From Ruminiclostridium papyrosolvens C7 (GTDB lineage Bacteria; Bacillota; Clostridia; Acetivibrionales; DSM-1351): a DNA stretch of 64,000 nucleotides. The stretch spans positions 19,069-83,068 of the forward strand of contig NZ_ATAY01000014.1 in assembly GCF_000421965.1 (NCBI RefSeq), written 5' to 3'. Each line of letters begins with the position of its first letter. Position 1 is the stretch's first letter. Shown piece after piece: positions 38,773-50,413 of this stretch. The translations under genes and the position numbers were made by a program. The notes under the pieces were generated by a model. It did not search any database, was not told where the DNA came from, and saw only the letters and a list, made by a program, of their open reading frames with translations.

Positions 38773-40080
38773 TTAGTTCACCCCCTCCTGCCCCCCTTCA
38801 AATTCCAGTGTTTCCCTCTTTACATTATATCTTGTTTTCCTCTGATAAACATTGAAAACTACCATTGAAACCAGTAAGAGCACAGAACATGTCACAAACA
38901 TTACGGTGTAATTAAAATATTGAGAAATTCCTCCACCGATTATAGGCCCCAACCCCTGGCCAATGTCTGCGCCAATATAAAATGTACTGGTTGCTACCCC
39001 AACCCTGCTTGGGCTTACTCTCTTGATACTTTCTGCCTGAAGTGATAATTGGCCTCCACCTTGTCCAATGGACTTCAATACGGATGCGACTATAAGCAGT
39101 CTAAGTGTCGGTGCAACTCCTATCAAAGCCATGGAAACAGCTGAAACTATCAGTGAAATATTCACTGTAATAGTCAAGCCCTTTTCATCCACGATTCGCC
39201 CCACAAACAGGCGTAAAAGAAAAACTACAAAAGCTCCCACCGAAAAGAATATTCCAATATTTGAAATGTTCCTTTCTTTCCCCAAAAGAATTAAGAACGA
39301 ACTTACTAACCCGTTTCCAAAGGAGAACATTCCACCAATTATCGCATAAACGATGCCCTCTTTAGCGATTAAGGAATCAATTGTCAGCTTACTTCTTATA
39401 CTCACATTTTCTGCTTTCTTTTCTTCAATGGGATACTTTAAACACAGCAGTAATGCCGCTCCTATAAAGGACAACAAAGCAATGACAATAAACAATGTCT
39501 GGAAACCGTACTTGTCGGCAATGTATATTCCTATGTTTGGACCAACGATTGATGCCACTACCTGCCCAATCCCATAGTAGCCTATCCCTTCCCCTAAGCG
39601 GTCCTTGGGAATAAATCTGGTAGCAAGGGCAATATTTACGGTACTGCTGACACCAAATGCAATCCCGTGAAGCACTCTGAAAGAAAAAAGTACCGGGATA
39701 CTTGAAGAGAAAGAATATCCTACAACTGAAAATCCAATAACCATGTTTGCTGCGATGCACAGGTACTTTTTGTTAAATATGTCTGACATCATTCCCGCAA
39801 ATGGACGCATGACTAGTGCTGCAACAGAAAAAATTCCTGATATGACACCTGCGATTGCCAGTGAATTCTGAATGTCCATAGAATATTTCGAAATAACGGT
39901 ATACACCATATTAAATCCCGTAGCTGTTATAAAGCTGACAGCAATCAAAAAAATAAAAGCTCTGCTCCACAATATGCTTTTATTTTTTTTACCGTTATTA
40001 TCTATATTATTATTAAAAGACGTTTCCGTCAGAGCCACCTCCTCAGTACAGGAGATATTATTTTCTAAATGTTTTAACAT
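38773..40080 (-). CDS. MFS transporter
   Basis: A 435-residue protein with 12 predicted membrane helices after an N-terminal extension of about 35 residues. RPFAGMMSDIFNKKYL between helices 2 and 3 is the MFS loop motif, with a repeat RLFVGRIVDEKG in the second half. GIGYYGIGQVVASIVGPNIG resembles motif C of drug:proton antiporters. The substrate is unknown; efflux of small organic compounds is the likeliest role. A weak site, GGTGGGAATATTCAA, precedes the ATG. The zinc-ribbon membrane protein follows without a gap. Confidence 0.85.
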   Translation of the reverse strand: MLKHLENNISCTEEVALTETSFNNNIDNNGKKNKSILWSRAFIFLIAVSFITATGFNMVYTVISKYSMDIQNSLAIAGVISGIFSVAALVMRPFAGMMSDIFNKKYLCIAANMVIGFSVVGYSFSSSIPVLFSFRVLHGIAFGVSSTVNIALATRFIPKDRLGEGIGYYGIGQVVASIVGPNIGIYIADKYGFQTLFIVIALLSFIGAALLLCLKYPIEEKKAENVSIRSKLTIDSLIAKEGIVYAIIGGMFSFGNGLVSSFLILLGKERNISNIGIFFSVGAFVVFLLRLFVGRIVDEKGLTITVNISLIVSAVSMALIGVAPTLRLLIVASVLKSIGQGGGQLSLQAESIKRVSPSRVGVATSTFYIGADIGQGLGPIIGGGISQYFNYTVMFVTCSVLLLVSMVVFNVYQRKTRYNVKRETLEFEGGQEGVN

Positions 40081-40357
40081 TTGAATATTCCCACCCTTAT
40101 ATATAATGTCGGTATCAGAGAAAATTATCTACCGGATGTATTATGTAAACGTTGGCATGAATACAAGAATTCAGGATAAACAATCCCACAAGATTTGTTA
40201 ATTTAGGAAATGTATTCACAAATAAATCATTCTACTAAAACAGGTTTGCTATTTCGTTTTACCAACAAAATTATTATATTTGTACTTCAATATTCTGTCA
40301 ATCACAAGAAGGGAAAGTCACCTGTTATGCCTTAAATATTGCATACATTTCTACATA

Positions 40358-40416
40358 TTGACATTGACAAAGGGATGAGATACAATTGCATTATGGTTGC
40401 TAAAACGATATTGCAA
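40358..40416 (+). promoter_or_regulatory. Promoter and LacI-type operator upstream of the esterase gene
   Basis: The 408-base stretch 40081-40488 has no gene. It holds TTGACA (40358-40363) and TACAAT (40381-40386) at 17 bases, then the partial palindrome TTGCTAAAACGATATTGCAA (40397-40416) with a central CG and GCAA/TTGC ends, as LacI-family operators have. It sits at the expected transcription start. The LacI-family regulator at 44.5 kb is the natural candidate. The remainder is AT-rich with nothing I can assign. Confidence 0.6.
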
Positions 40417-40488
40417 ATTACTTAACTACATGCTTCCAATTCTATTTTTAGTTTTAGAACGACAGGAATCTAATCTAATTTGGGATGA

Positions 40489-42147
40489 GTGATAAAATTG
40501 AGTTTAGTCTTAAAACAATTTGAAGTACAAGGTAAAAAAAGAGATGCATATATCCTTACTCCCAATAAAGAATGGGATAATTTAACCAAACCATCTTCAA
40601 TAATGATTCTACGTTCTTCACCAGACGAAGCCTCGGTTTACGATCTTATTACCGCGGGTTTATGTGAGTTGAGTGAAAAATATAATATTCTGTTTGTTTT
40701 CCCCAACCCCAGTGAATATGATAGCGATATAGCCTTTTTAGAAACTATAAACCAAAAAATCTCATGTGGGATAATAGATGGAAAGTGGAGTGTAATGAAT
40801 GATGTTCATTATATTATAGGTATCGATTCCGGAGCCGGATTGGCACTTGAATTTACGGCAATACACCCTGAAACCACTGCAGCCGTAGCCCTTATTGGAG
40901 GTACTATGCTACCTGATATAACCAGTAACGGTAGCACACCTATGCCAGCAATTCTTTTCAACTGTACAGACACTATTGTTTCATACTATAAAAACATAAA
41001 CAAATCAGAATTAGAAACATCATTGGGCGCTTTAGGCACAATGTATACCAACGGGTTAAACCCTTATCATAAAGTAATTAATATCACTGATAAAAATATA
41101 AATAAATTAACCAATTCTATAATGAGAGAAATATGGTTCAATTTATTTTATACTGTAAGGCGCATAAATACCTGCGAAAAAGGTAATATTTCTGAGCGAA
41201 TTTGTTTTGAAAACTGCCATTTTGAAAAACATCTTGATGACCGTTCTCTCGGCGATAATGACGGTTTGGCTCACACCTGGCTGGAACATATTCCCCAATG
41301 TGTTCTTGATAATCCGTCCAATCCTGTACCTCTGGTAATTTTCAGCCATGGTGCTTTTGATAATCCAGTGAAAGCAGCCGACATGAGCAAGTGGCATGAA
41401 ATCGGTGAAAAAGAAGGCTTTATTACTGTATATCCACTAGCCAGTAATGGAATAAATTTTAATCTAAATGTGGATGAATCAGCACCTAGTGATGTAGAAT
41501 TCTATCTGGCCTTGATAAAATATATAAAAGGTAAGTATCCCCTTGACAGCTCAAGAGTTTATCTATCAGGCTTTTCAAATGGCGCAGGAATGTCTCAGGT
41601 AATGGCAATGCTGCACCCTGAATTGATAGCTGCTATTGCTCCAATTGATAGTATGTGGCCATATACTATCCCCGGTCCTTTTGACCAGGAAAATTTCAGT
41701 CTGGAGAAAAACCTGCGACCTATATCAATTGGACTTGAACTCCAAAAGAAACACAACTATCGTATGCCGGTCTGGTATGTCTATGGAACCCGCGAAATGG
41801 AATATCCAATTTATAAGGGGTTGGGTCAGCAATACCAGTATGATGCATGGAAACAGTATAACAACATACCTGTTCTTGAAACACCTGAAAAGCCTCTTGA
41901 TACCGAATGCAGCATTGGTGTAGAAAGCGAAACTGTTGAGGTGCTTTATCCATGTAAACAATATCCTGATTATAAATACTCCATACATAAATTTTATAGT
42001 AGTGACACTAATGAAAATTACTACAACTTTGTATTAGCACATGGTAAAGCCCACGATGTCCATATTGTTGACGCTGAACTTGCTTGGAAGTTTATTTCCG
42101 GATTCAGCAGAAACCCGGACGGTTCATTGAAACAACAGTCACAATAG
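40489..42147 (+). CDS. Intracellular CE1-type esterase with duplicated alpha/beta-hydrolase-like region
   Basis: A 552-residue protein. The C-terminal part (about 255-545) is an alpha/beta hydrolase like LpqC and feruloyl/acetylxylan esterases: the nucleophile S363 lies in LSGFSNGAGMSQ, with HG near FSHGAF and a late His in VLAHGKAHDVH. The N-terminal 230 residues also look hydrolase-like (HYIIGIDSGAGLALEF) but degenerate. No signal peptide is seen, so it acts on imported esters. The frame opens at GTG 40489; TTG at 40498 is an alternative, and neither has a clear ribosome site. It precedes a secreted esterase gene. Confidence 0.75.
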   Translation: MIKLSLVLKQFEVQGKKRDAYILTPNKEWDNLTKPSSIMILRSSPDEASVYDLITAGLCELSEKYNILFVFPNPSEYDSDIAFLETINQKISCGIIDGKWSVMNDVHYIIGIDSGAGLALEFTAIHPETTAAVALIGGTMLPDITSNGSTPMPAILFNCTDTIVSYYKNINKSELETSLGALGTMYTNGLNPYHKVINITDKNINKLTNSIMREIWFNLFYTVRRINTCEKGNISERICFENCHFEKHLDDRSLGDNDGLAHTWLEHIPQCVLDNPSNPVPLVIFSHGAFDNPVKAADMSKWHEIGEKEGFITVYPLASNGINFNLNVDESAPSDVEFYLALIKYIKGKYPLDSSRVYLSGFSNGAGMSQVMAMLHPELIAAIAPIDSMWPYTIPGPFDQENFSLEKNLRPISIGLELQKKHNYRMPVWYVYGTREMEYPIYKGLGQQYQYDAWKQYNNIPVLETPEKPLDTECSIGVESETVEVLYPCKQYPDYKYSIHKFYSSDTNENYYNFVLAHGKAHDVHIVDAELAWKFISGFSRNPDGSLKQQSQ

Positions 42148-42182
42148 GTAATAATGTAAAACATTTTTACAATAATTTATAA

Positions 42183-44300
<2,118 letters not shown>

Positions 44301-44347
44301 AAAAATTACATATCTCCTCACTAATATGTAATTCATAAGTTGTAAAT

Positions 44348-44382
44348 GAGAAAAGGCACCCCTAATAAGGGTGCTTTTTCTC
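44348..44382 (+). terminator. Terminator after the secreted esterase gene
   Basis: GAGAAAAGGCACCC pairs with GGGTGCTTTTTCTC. Confidence 0.85.
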
Positions 44383-44470
44383 AAAGATAATCATCCGTCT
44401 TAAATTTTCCTTTTTACTTTAACTAACACATTATGATAATATGTTAATATCTATCTCTTAGGAGTGTAAT

Positions 44471-45514
44471 ATGGCTAATGCAAATATTAAATTAATTGCT
44501 GCAAAAACAAATCTTTCACTGGGTACTGTATCTATTGTTCTAAATGGACGCGGCGATAAAATGCGCATTTCCGAAAAGACTCAGAACCGGGTATGGGAAG
44601 AAGCAAAATTATTAGGATATAAACCAAATATATATGCCCGCCGCTTAAGAAATCAGTCGGCAGGCAATTCAGCTGCAATTATTGGTATTCTGTGGCCTTC
44701 TGTATATTCTTCAGAATTGATTGTAAGCTTCTTTGATGGAATTCAAAATAGCATTTTAAATGATAAATTGAACGTAGAGGTTGTATTTAAACCTTATCAA
44801 TATTCGGAAATCAGCAAAATGGAAGATATATTTAAAAATCAGTTGTTTAACGGGGTAATAATTGTTGGAGCCTCTGACAGCGATGTTGATTATTTGTATA
44901 AGATAAATTCCACAATGCCTATAATATTGTTTAACAGGCAAAATGATAAATATGGCACTGTATGCATTGATAATTATTCTACAGGTGAAAAAGTCTCCAG
45001 ATTACTTGCTGCAAGAGGACATAAAAAAGCTGGCTTAATTTGTCCTAATCTTTTATCACGGAATTTCAGCATGAGAAGAACAGGCTTTTTGGATGGATGC
45101 CAAAAACACGGAATTACTGTACTGCCGGAGCACATTATTCATGAAACCCTTGACTCAGAAGGCGGGTATCGAAGTGCAGAAAAACTTTTGAGGTCACAGA
45201 CTCTTCCTTCCGCACTTTTTTTGCTTGTGTCCGGCTATAGTCATGAAGTCTACTCGGTTTTGCAAAAAAGTGGAGTGCGTATTCCTGAGGATATTGAAAT
45301 AATAGGTTGCTCTGACATCGTATCCAGCCGAATTTTAAAGCCTAGTATGACAGTCATTGATTTACCAATACAGAAAATGGTAAAGAGAAGTCTGCAACTT
45401 ATACTTGATATGATAAACGGGTATATACAAGAACCTCACAACATTTTTGAGGAGGCATATTTCATATTTCGTGAAAGCTGCGGAGGATTTCCTGATACTG
45501 AGACGGTTATTTAA
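44471..45514 (+). CDS. LacI-family transcriptional regulator
   Basis: A 347-residue repressor-type protein. The N-terminal helix-turn-helix is IKLIAAKTNLSLGTVSIVLNG, followed by the hinge region YKPNIYARRLRNQ. The remainder is the periplasmic-binding-protein-like effector domain (AAIIGILWPSVYSSEL..., PEDIEIIGCSDI). It follows the two esterase genes after a terminator and has its own ribosome site (TAGGAGTGTAAT). It is the likely regulator of the esterases through the LacI-type site at 40.4 kb. The sugar effector is unknown. Confidence 0.9.
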   Translation: MANANIKLIAAKTNLSLGTVSIVLNGRGDKMRISEKTQNRVWEEAKLLGYKPNIYARRLRNQSAGNSAAIIGILWPSVYSSELIVSFFDGIQNSILNDKLNVEVVFKPYQYSEISKMEDIFKNQLFNGVIIVGASDSDVDYLYKINSTMPIILFNRQNDKYGTVCIDNYSTGEKVSRLLAARGHKKAGLICPNLLSRNFSMRRTGFLDGCQKHGITVLPEHIIHETLDSEGGYRSAEKLLRSQTLPSALFLLVSGYSHEVYSVLQKSGVRIPEDIEIIGCSDIVSSRILKPSMTVIDLPIQKMVKRSLQLILDMINGYIQEPHNIFEEAYFIFRESCGGFPDTETVI

Positions 45515-45523
45515 AAAATAGAC

Positions 45524-45949
45524 TTACTTCTTTTTTATAATATACGTAAACTTCCACACAGCTGAATTACCCGAATACCTTCCTCTGTTTTCTACAACTG
45601 TAACATTAGATGTATACTTAGTACTTGTGCTTGCTTTTAGTTTACTTACTGAAACCGTGAGAGTCTTGCTCCCATAGTCTGGGTAACTATCATCCTCTTC
45701 TGCCGTTGAAACAATAGTAATCTTACCATTTGGCGATGTAGATATTTCCACTGTTTGTCCCTCGTAAATTGCCTTTTTATTAACTGTAGCGCCATATCCC
45801 CATTCATTGCCTACATGATTATTTTCTACGCAAGCAACAGATTGCAATGTTACCTTTACTTTGGTATTTGCAGCACTGTAGGCTCCACTTGTGAAAAGTG
45901 GTAATATGAGTATTATTGTTAACAAAAAACTGATAACCCTTTTGTTCAT
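45524..45949 (-). CDS. Small secreted protein of unknown function
   Basis: A 141-residue protein with a clear signal peptide (MNKRVISFLLTIILILPLF, cleavage near AYSA at about 26). The mature part is beta-rich with a single Cys (VACVENNHVGNEWGYGATV) and resembles a small extracellular beta-sandwich, but I do not recognise a family. It is convergent with the LacI-family gene, whose stop is 9 bases away. Confidence 0.75.
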   Translation of the reverse strand: MNKRVISFLLTIILILPLFTSGAYSAANTKVKVTLQSVACVENNHVGNEWGYGATVNKKAIYEGQTVEISTSPNGKITIVSTAEEDDSYPDYGSKTLTVSVSKLKASTSTKYTSNVTVVENRGRYSGNSAVWKFTYIIKKK

Positions 45950-46117
45950 ATATTATCAACCCCCAATTTCCAAAATAATCTGTTAATATCCAAATTATAG
46001 CATAATTATACTATATAGTAAACTTTTACCAATTGTATAATATGAAACCTTAATAAAATTACAAAATGAATATATTAATTTTTAAAAACAGATAATAAAT
46101 TTGGGAGGTGAAATCTT

Positions 46118-46369
46118 ATGAATCAGAAAATAGCTATCGAACCTAATTTGACTCCTATAAAGGACTATTTGACTAAAAAAGGGTACAACGTTGAAAATAT
46201 GGACTATGGACAGGGTGCCACAAAAAATAATTTTGATGCGATTATAGTTGCAGGTGTAGAAACTAATATAATGGGCATACAGGATACGAGCAGCAAAGCC
46301 ATTGTAATAAATGCTGACGGTATGACAGAAGAACAGGTATATCAGGAACTTCAAAGCAGATTACATTAA
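46118..46369 (+). CDS. YkuS-like (UPF0180) small protein
   Basis: An 83-residue cytoplasmic protein matching the UPF0180/YkuS family: IAIEPNLTPIKDYLTKKGYNVENMD at the start and DAIIVAGVETNIMGIQD in the middle, typical of sporulating Firmicutes. The role in the cell is unknown. GGGAGGTGAAATCTT precedes the ATG. It is a single gene with its own terminator. Confidence 0.85.
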   Translation: MNQKIAIEPNLTPIKDYLTKKGYNVENMDYGQGATKNNFDAIIVAGVETNIMGIQDTSSKAIVINADGMTEEQVYQELQSRLH

Positions 46370-46370
46370 A

Positions 46371-46413
46371 CGAACAAAACCCCAATACCGCAAAGGTATC
46401 GGGGTTTTGTTCG
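46371..46413. terminator. Bidirectional terminator between the ykuS-like gene and araD
   Basis: CGAACAAAACCCCAATACC (46371-46389) pairs with GGTATCGGGGTTTTGTTCG (46395-46413), a stem of about 18 bp. Confidence 0.88.
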
Positions 46414-46429
46414 TTGATAACATTATATT

Positions 46430-47119
46430 TTATTTTTGTCCGTAATACGCTTTGGGTCCGTGCTTTCTCATAAAATGTTTATCTAGCAGCACCTGTGGCA
46501 TGGGAGTTACATTTGGGTTCAATTGTCTGCACTGAATAGCCATCATAGCTACTTCTTCTAAAACAACAGAATTATGAACTGACTCCGCTGCACTTTTTCC
46601 CCATGTAAAAGGTGCATGATTTTTTACAAGTATGGCAGGGATATAGTTAGGATTTAAATCTTTAAAAGCCTCTATTATCACCGTTCCGGTATTTGCTTCA
46701 TAATCGGACTGAATCTCATCCTTTGTCATTTCCCGAGTACATGGGATTTCACCATAAAAGTAATCCGCATGAGTAGTCCCGTAAGCAGGAATCCCCATAC
46801 CGGCCTGTGCAAAAGCAGTTGCCCATCTGGAGTGGGTGTGGGTTACACCACCTATTTCGGGAAAAGCATTATACAAAGCTACATGTGTCGGTGCATCAGA
46901 AGACGGCTTCAGTTTACCTTCCACCACTTTACCTGTGAGGTCGATTAATACAATATCTTCAGCGGTCATAACCTCATACTCAACGCCGCTTGGCTTTATT
47001 GCAATCAATCCACTTTCTCTGTCAATACCGCTTACATTTCCCCATGTATATGTTACAAGTCCTTTTTTAGGCAGTTCCAGATTGGCTTCCAGTACTGCTT
47101 GTTTCAGTTGTTCCAACAT
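46430..47119 (-). CDS. araD: L-ribulose-5-phosphate 4-epimerase
   Basis: A 229-residue class II aldolase-like zinc enzyme converting L-ribulose-5-phosphate to D-xylulose-5-phosphate. [23 protein letters not shown] binds phosphate; [15 protein letters not shown] supplies zinc-binding His residues, with the third in [13 protein letters not shown]. The length equals that of E. coli AraD. It is the last gene of the arabinose operon and links L-arabinose to the pentose phosphate pathway. Confidence 0.95.
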   Translation of the reverse strand: MLEQLKQAVLEANLELPKKGLVTYTWGNVSGIDRESGLIAIKPSGVEYEVMTAEDIVLIDLTGKVVEGKLKPSSDAPTHVALYNAFPEIGGVTHTHSRWATAFAQAGMGIPAYGTTHADYFYGEIPCTREMTKDEIQSDYEANTGTVIIEAFKDLNPNYIPAILVKNHAPFTWGKSAAESVHNSVVLEEVAMMAIQCRQLNPNVTPMPQVLLDKHFMRKHGPKAYYGQK

Positions 47120-47160
47120 ATTTTTTTACCTCATAAAATCAATTATTCCAAGGAATTATT

Positions 47161-48768
47161 TTAATTCAAGGAGTTTACCGCGGCCCTTTCAATATCCAGT
47201 CCCTTTGTGTACCGTTTCATAAACTCGTTAAAACCGTCAACGTCCTTTGGATCAGGTTGTACAGTCTCACCTTGGCTTTCCCCAAACACATTTTGTTTAA
47301 GAAAATCCTCCAAGGACTGTGAACTTTTTCTATTAATCATGTACGAAGCAAGCAGGGCAATACCCCATGCGCCACCTTCACCCGCAGTCTTCATAACTGA
47401 TACGGGAACATTAAAGGCAGCCGCCATAATCTTCTGTCCAACTTCCTTTGTTTTAAAGAAACCGCCGTGTCCGGTAATACCGTCCACTTTAACAGCTTCC
47501 TTTTGGAATAGTATATCCAGTCCTGTTTTTAAGGCTCCAAGAGATGTAAACAGATTGACCCTGATAAAGTTAGCCAGATTAAAATTACTATTGGATGAAC
47601 GAACAACCATAGGGCGTCCCTCTTCAAAATGAGTAATATGTTCACCTGAAATATAACCGTACGCAAGCAAACCTCCGCAATCTGGGTCACCTTGAAGTGC
47701 CAATCCCAGCAGGGTATCATATAGCTGTGGTTTTTTTACGTCAAAGCCCAAGGCCTTAACTGCCTCAGCAAATATACCCATCCATGCATCATAATCCGAT
47801 GTACAATTATTAGAATGCACCATTCCCACAAGACTTCCGTCAGGTGTAGTCACCAGGTCAATTTCCGGATACACTTTGGATAATTCCTTTTCGAGTACAA
47901 CCATAGCAAAAACTGAAGTCCCGGCAGATACATTTCCTGTGCGGACTGCTACACTGTTGGTTGCAACCATTCCGGTACCCGCATCGCCCTCCGGAGGGCA
48001 AAGAGGAATACCTGACTGAAGCTCACCTGTGATATCAAGGAGCCTTGCCCCTTCTTCAGTCAATTTACCGGCTTCAGTACCCGCAACAAAAACCTTTGGA
48101 AGGATATTTTCAAGTTTCCACGAAAAATTACGACTGCTATTGACCTCATTAAACTGCTTAATCATATTTGAATTAAAGTCTTTAGTATTTAAATCAATTG
48201 GGAAAACACCTGATGCCTCTCCGACACCAAGAACTTTTTCTCCTGTCAACTTCCAGTGTATATATCCGGCCAACGTAGTCATAAAATCAATACCGGATAC
48301 ATGCTCTTCATTGTTCAGTATTGCTTGGTAAAGATGGGCAATACTCCATCTCTGAGGAATCGGATAACTGAACAGTTTGGTAAGTTCCTCGGATGCCTGT
48401 GCAGTTATAGTGTTACGCCATGTTCTGAAAGGTGTCAGAAGGTTCCCTTCCTTGTCAAAAACCATATAACCGTGCATCATTCCGCTAAATCCGATAGCAC
48501 CGGTTGTTTTTAACCCTACACCGAACTTCTCCCTAACTTCTTTAATCATTTCCTGATAGCTGCTCTGAACACCTTTCCAGATATCTTCCAAGCTGTAAGT
48601 CCAAATGTTATTGATATAACTGTTTTCCCAGTCATGACTGCCGGATGCGATAGGTGCATTATCTGCACCTATCAATACCGTTTTTATTCTGGTTGATCCG
48701 AGTTCAATCCCAATTGTTGTCTGTCCGTTAATAATAGCATTTCGACCGTCATTTAGTTCATGCGTCAT
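47161..48768 (-). CDS. araB: L-ribulokinase-type FGGY sugar kinase
   Basis: A 535-residue FGGY kinase. [17 protein letters not shown] is the phosphate loop; [13 protein letters not shown] and [14 protein letters not shown] are family motifs, and the C-terminal [13 protein letters not shown] and [13 protein letters not shown] bind nucleotide. It is not of the classical E. coli AraB sequence type, but its place between the isomerase and araD genes supports ribulokinase activity. I chose ATG at 48768 (GAGGGGG upstream at six bases) rather than the in-frame ATG nine codons earlier. Confidence 0.85.
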   Translation of the reverse strand: MTHELNDGRNAIINGQTTIGIELGSTRIKTVLIGADNAPIASGSHDWENSYINNIWTYSLEDIWKGVQSSYQEMIKEVREKFGVGLKTTGAIGFSGMMHGYMVFDKEGNLLTPFRTWRNTITAQASEELTKLFSYPIPQRWSIAHLYQAILNNEEHVSGIDFMTTLAGYIHWKLTGEKVLGVGEASGVFPIDLNTKDFNSNMIKQFNEVNSSRNFSWKLENILPKVFVAGTEAGKLTEEGARLLDITGELQSGIPLCPPEGDAGTGMVATNSVAVRTGNVSAGTSVFAMVVLEKELSKVYPEIDLVTTPDGSLVGMVHSNNCTSDYDAWMGIFAEAVKALGFDVKKPQLYDTLLGLALQGDPDCGGLLAYGYISGEHITHFEEGRPMVVRSSNSNFNLANFIRVNLFTSLGALKTGLDILFQKEAVKVDGITGHGGFFKTKEVGQKIMAAAFNVPVSVMKTAGEGGAWGIALLASYMINRKSSQSLEDFLKQNVFGESQGETVQPDPKDVDGFNEFMKRYTKGLDIERAAVNSLN

Positions 48769-48843
48769 TGTTTTCCCCCTCATGTAGTCATCCATACTTA
48801 TTCACTGAATCTAATAGGATGTCATTCAGATTAACATAAATTT

Positions 48844-50325
48844 TTATTTGAATGGATTCTCGTCCTTATAAAGCATAGCTGCAGGCTGATTGAAAGCTAC
48901 GTCCTCAACACCAAGAAGCTTCATTGTAGCAAACAGAACTTTTCCCATGTGCTTGAATGCTACACCGCCATGATGTGGGTATCTCTTAGCAATCAATACA
49001 TGTCTATAGAATCTGCCCATTTCTTTGATTGCAAATACACCTATACCACCGAATGATTTAGGATCAACATCAATGATTTCTCCCTCGGCAACATAACTTC
49101 TCAACTGGCTGTCAGCTGTTCCCTGTAGTCTGAAGAAAGTAATATCTCCCGGTCTTATTGTTCCTTCCAAAGTTCCTCTTGAGATATCAGGCTCCTTGTC
49201 CGGTTCAAGCAATCTGTGCATGATAAGCTGATACTTCATAGAGTGGTTTTTCATCATACATGAAGGAGTATTTCCGCAGTGGAAGCCCATAAACAAGTCT
49301 GTAAGAGTATATCCGTTAAATAAATCCTTATTGTTTTCGAACATATCCTTAGGAACAGAGTTGTTTATATCCAACAGTGTTGCAGGCATTTGTGTAGCAC
49401 AAGTAATTATATATTCACTTAATGCACCATAAATATCTGTTTCACATGCAACTGGAATTCCTTTTGCTGCAAGTCTTGAATTAACGTAACATGGAACGAA
49501 TCCGAACTGTGTCTGGAATGCAGGCCAGCACTTATTTGCAAATACAAAATATTCAGAAGCTCCTTTATTCTGTTCAGCCCAATCCAACAAAGTAATCTCA
49601 TATTGTGCTAACTTTGGAAGAATTCCCGGATAACCGTTTCCATTCTTGAGTTCTTCTTCCATTTCTTTAACAACTGCAGGTATTCTAGGATCATCCTTGT
49701 GATTATTGAATGCCTCGAAAAGATCAAGCTCTGAATTTTCCATTATTTCAACGCCCAAATCATACAAAGGTTTGATAGGAGCATTACATGCAACAAAATT
49801 AAATGGTCTTGGTCCAAAGCTGAATATTTTTAGTTTTGAAAGGCCAAGAAGTATTCTTGCAATATTTTCAAAATCCCCAACCATTTCGGAAACATCCTGT
49901 GGATCTCCAACAGGATATTCTGGAATATATGGATTCAATTTTCTCAATGCCAGATTATAAGATGCATTCAACATACCGCAATATGCATCTCCACGTCCGC
50001 CTATAAGGTTTCCTTCGGATTCTTCAGCAGCAGCTACAAACATAACCGGTCCGTCAAATTTCTGAGCAAGTATGGTTTCAGGTCCTTCAGGTCCAAAGTT
50101 TCCAAGGTATACTACAAGAGCATTTACATCGGCATCCTTTAATTCCTTCAGAGCATTGAGAACATCTGTTTCATTCTCAACCACTGTATTTGCCTGAAAT
50201 ATTTCTAATCCTGTTTCTGCGCAAGCCTTAACAACTGCTTTACGCCTTTCCACGCTCAATTCTGCAGGAAAACAGTCCCTGCTTACTGCTACAATGCCGA
50301 GTTTAACTTTTGGTACGTTATACAT
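48844..50325 (-). CDS. L-fucose-isomerase-family sugar isomerase, likely the L-arabinose isomerase
   Basis: A 493-residue protein of the FucI/AraA superfamily. It resembles the L-fucose isomerase branch, not classical AraA: it begins KVKLGIVAVSRDCFPAELS and contains KCWPAFQTQFGFVPCYVNSRL and VACETDIYGALSEYI with metal-site acids. In this operon, with araR, an araB-type kinase and araD, conversion of L-arabinose to L-ribulose is the expected role. A fucose or mixed aldose function is possible. The start is ATG at 50325, preceded by AAGGGGGATCTC. Confidence 0.8.
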   Translation of the reverse strand: MYNVPKVKLGIVAVSRDCFPAELSVERRKAVVKACAETGLEIFQANTVVENETDVLNALKELKDADVNALVVYLGNFGPEGPETILAQKFDGPVMFVAAAEESEGNLIGGRGDAYCGMLNASYNLALRKLNPYIPEYPVGDPQDVSEMVGDFENIARILLGLSKLKIFSFGPRPFNFVACNAPIKPLYDLGVEIMENSELDLFEAFNNHKDDPRIPAVVKEMEEELKNGNGYPGILPKLAQYEITLLDWAEQNKGASEYFVFANKCWPAFQTQFGFVPCYVNSRLAAKGIPVACETDIYGALSEYIITCATQMPATLLDINNSVPKDMFENNKDLFNGYTLTDLFMGFHCGNTPSCMMKNHSMKYQLIMHRLLEPDKEPDISRGTLEGTIRPGDITFFRLQGTADSQLRSYVAEGEIIDVDPKSFGGIGVFAIKEMGRFYRHVLIAKRYPHHGGVAFKHMGKVLFATMKLLGVEDVAFNQPAAMLYKDENPFK

Positions 50326-50371
50326 TTTAGAGATCCCCCTTAATATTTTTTTTGCATTTAAATTTAAAATA

Positions 50372-50404
50372 AGATTAATGTCGTATACTGTTACGTACAA
50401 GTAA
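50372..50404 (-). promoter_or_regulatory. AraR-like operator and promoter of the arabinose isomerase operon
   Basis: On the minus strand TTACTTGTACGTAACAG (50404-50388) shares ACTTGTACGTA with the site in front of araR. TTGTAC inside it can act as -35, with TAATCT (50377-50372) 17 bases downstream as -10. A repressor bound here would block the promoter. Confidence 0.7.
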
Positions 50405-50413
50405 AATTAACAT

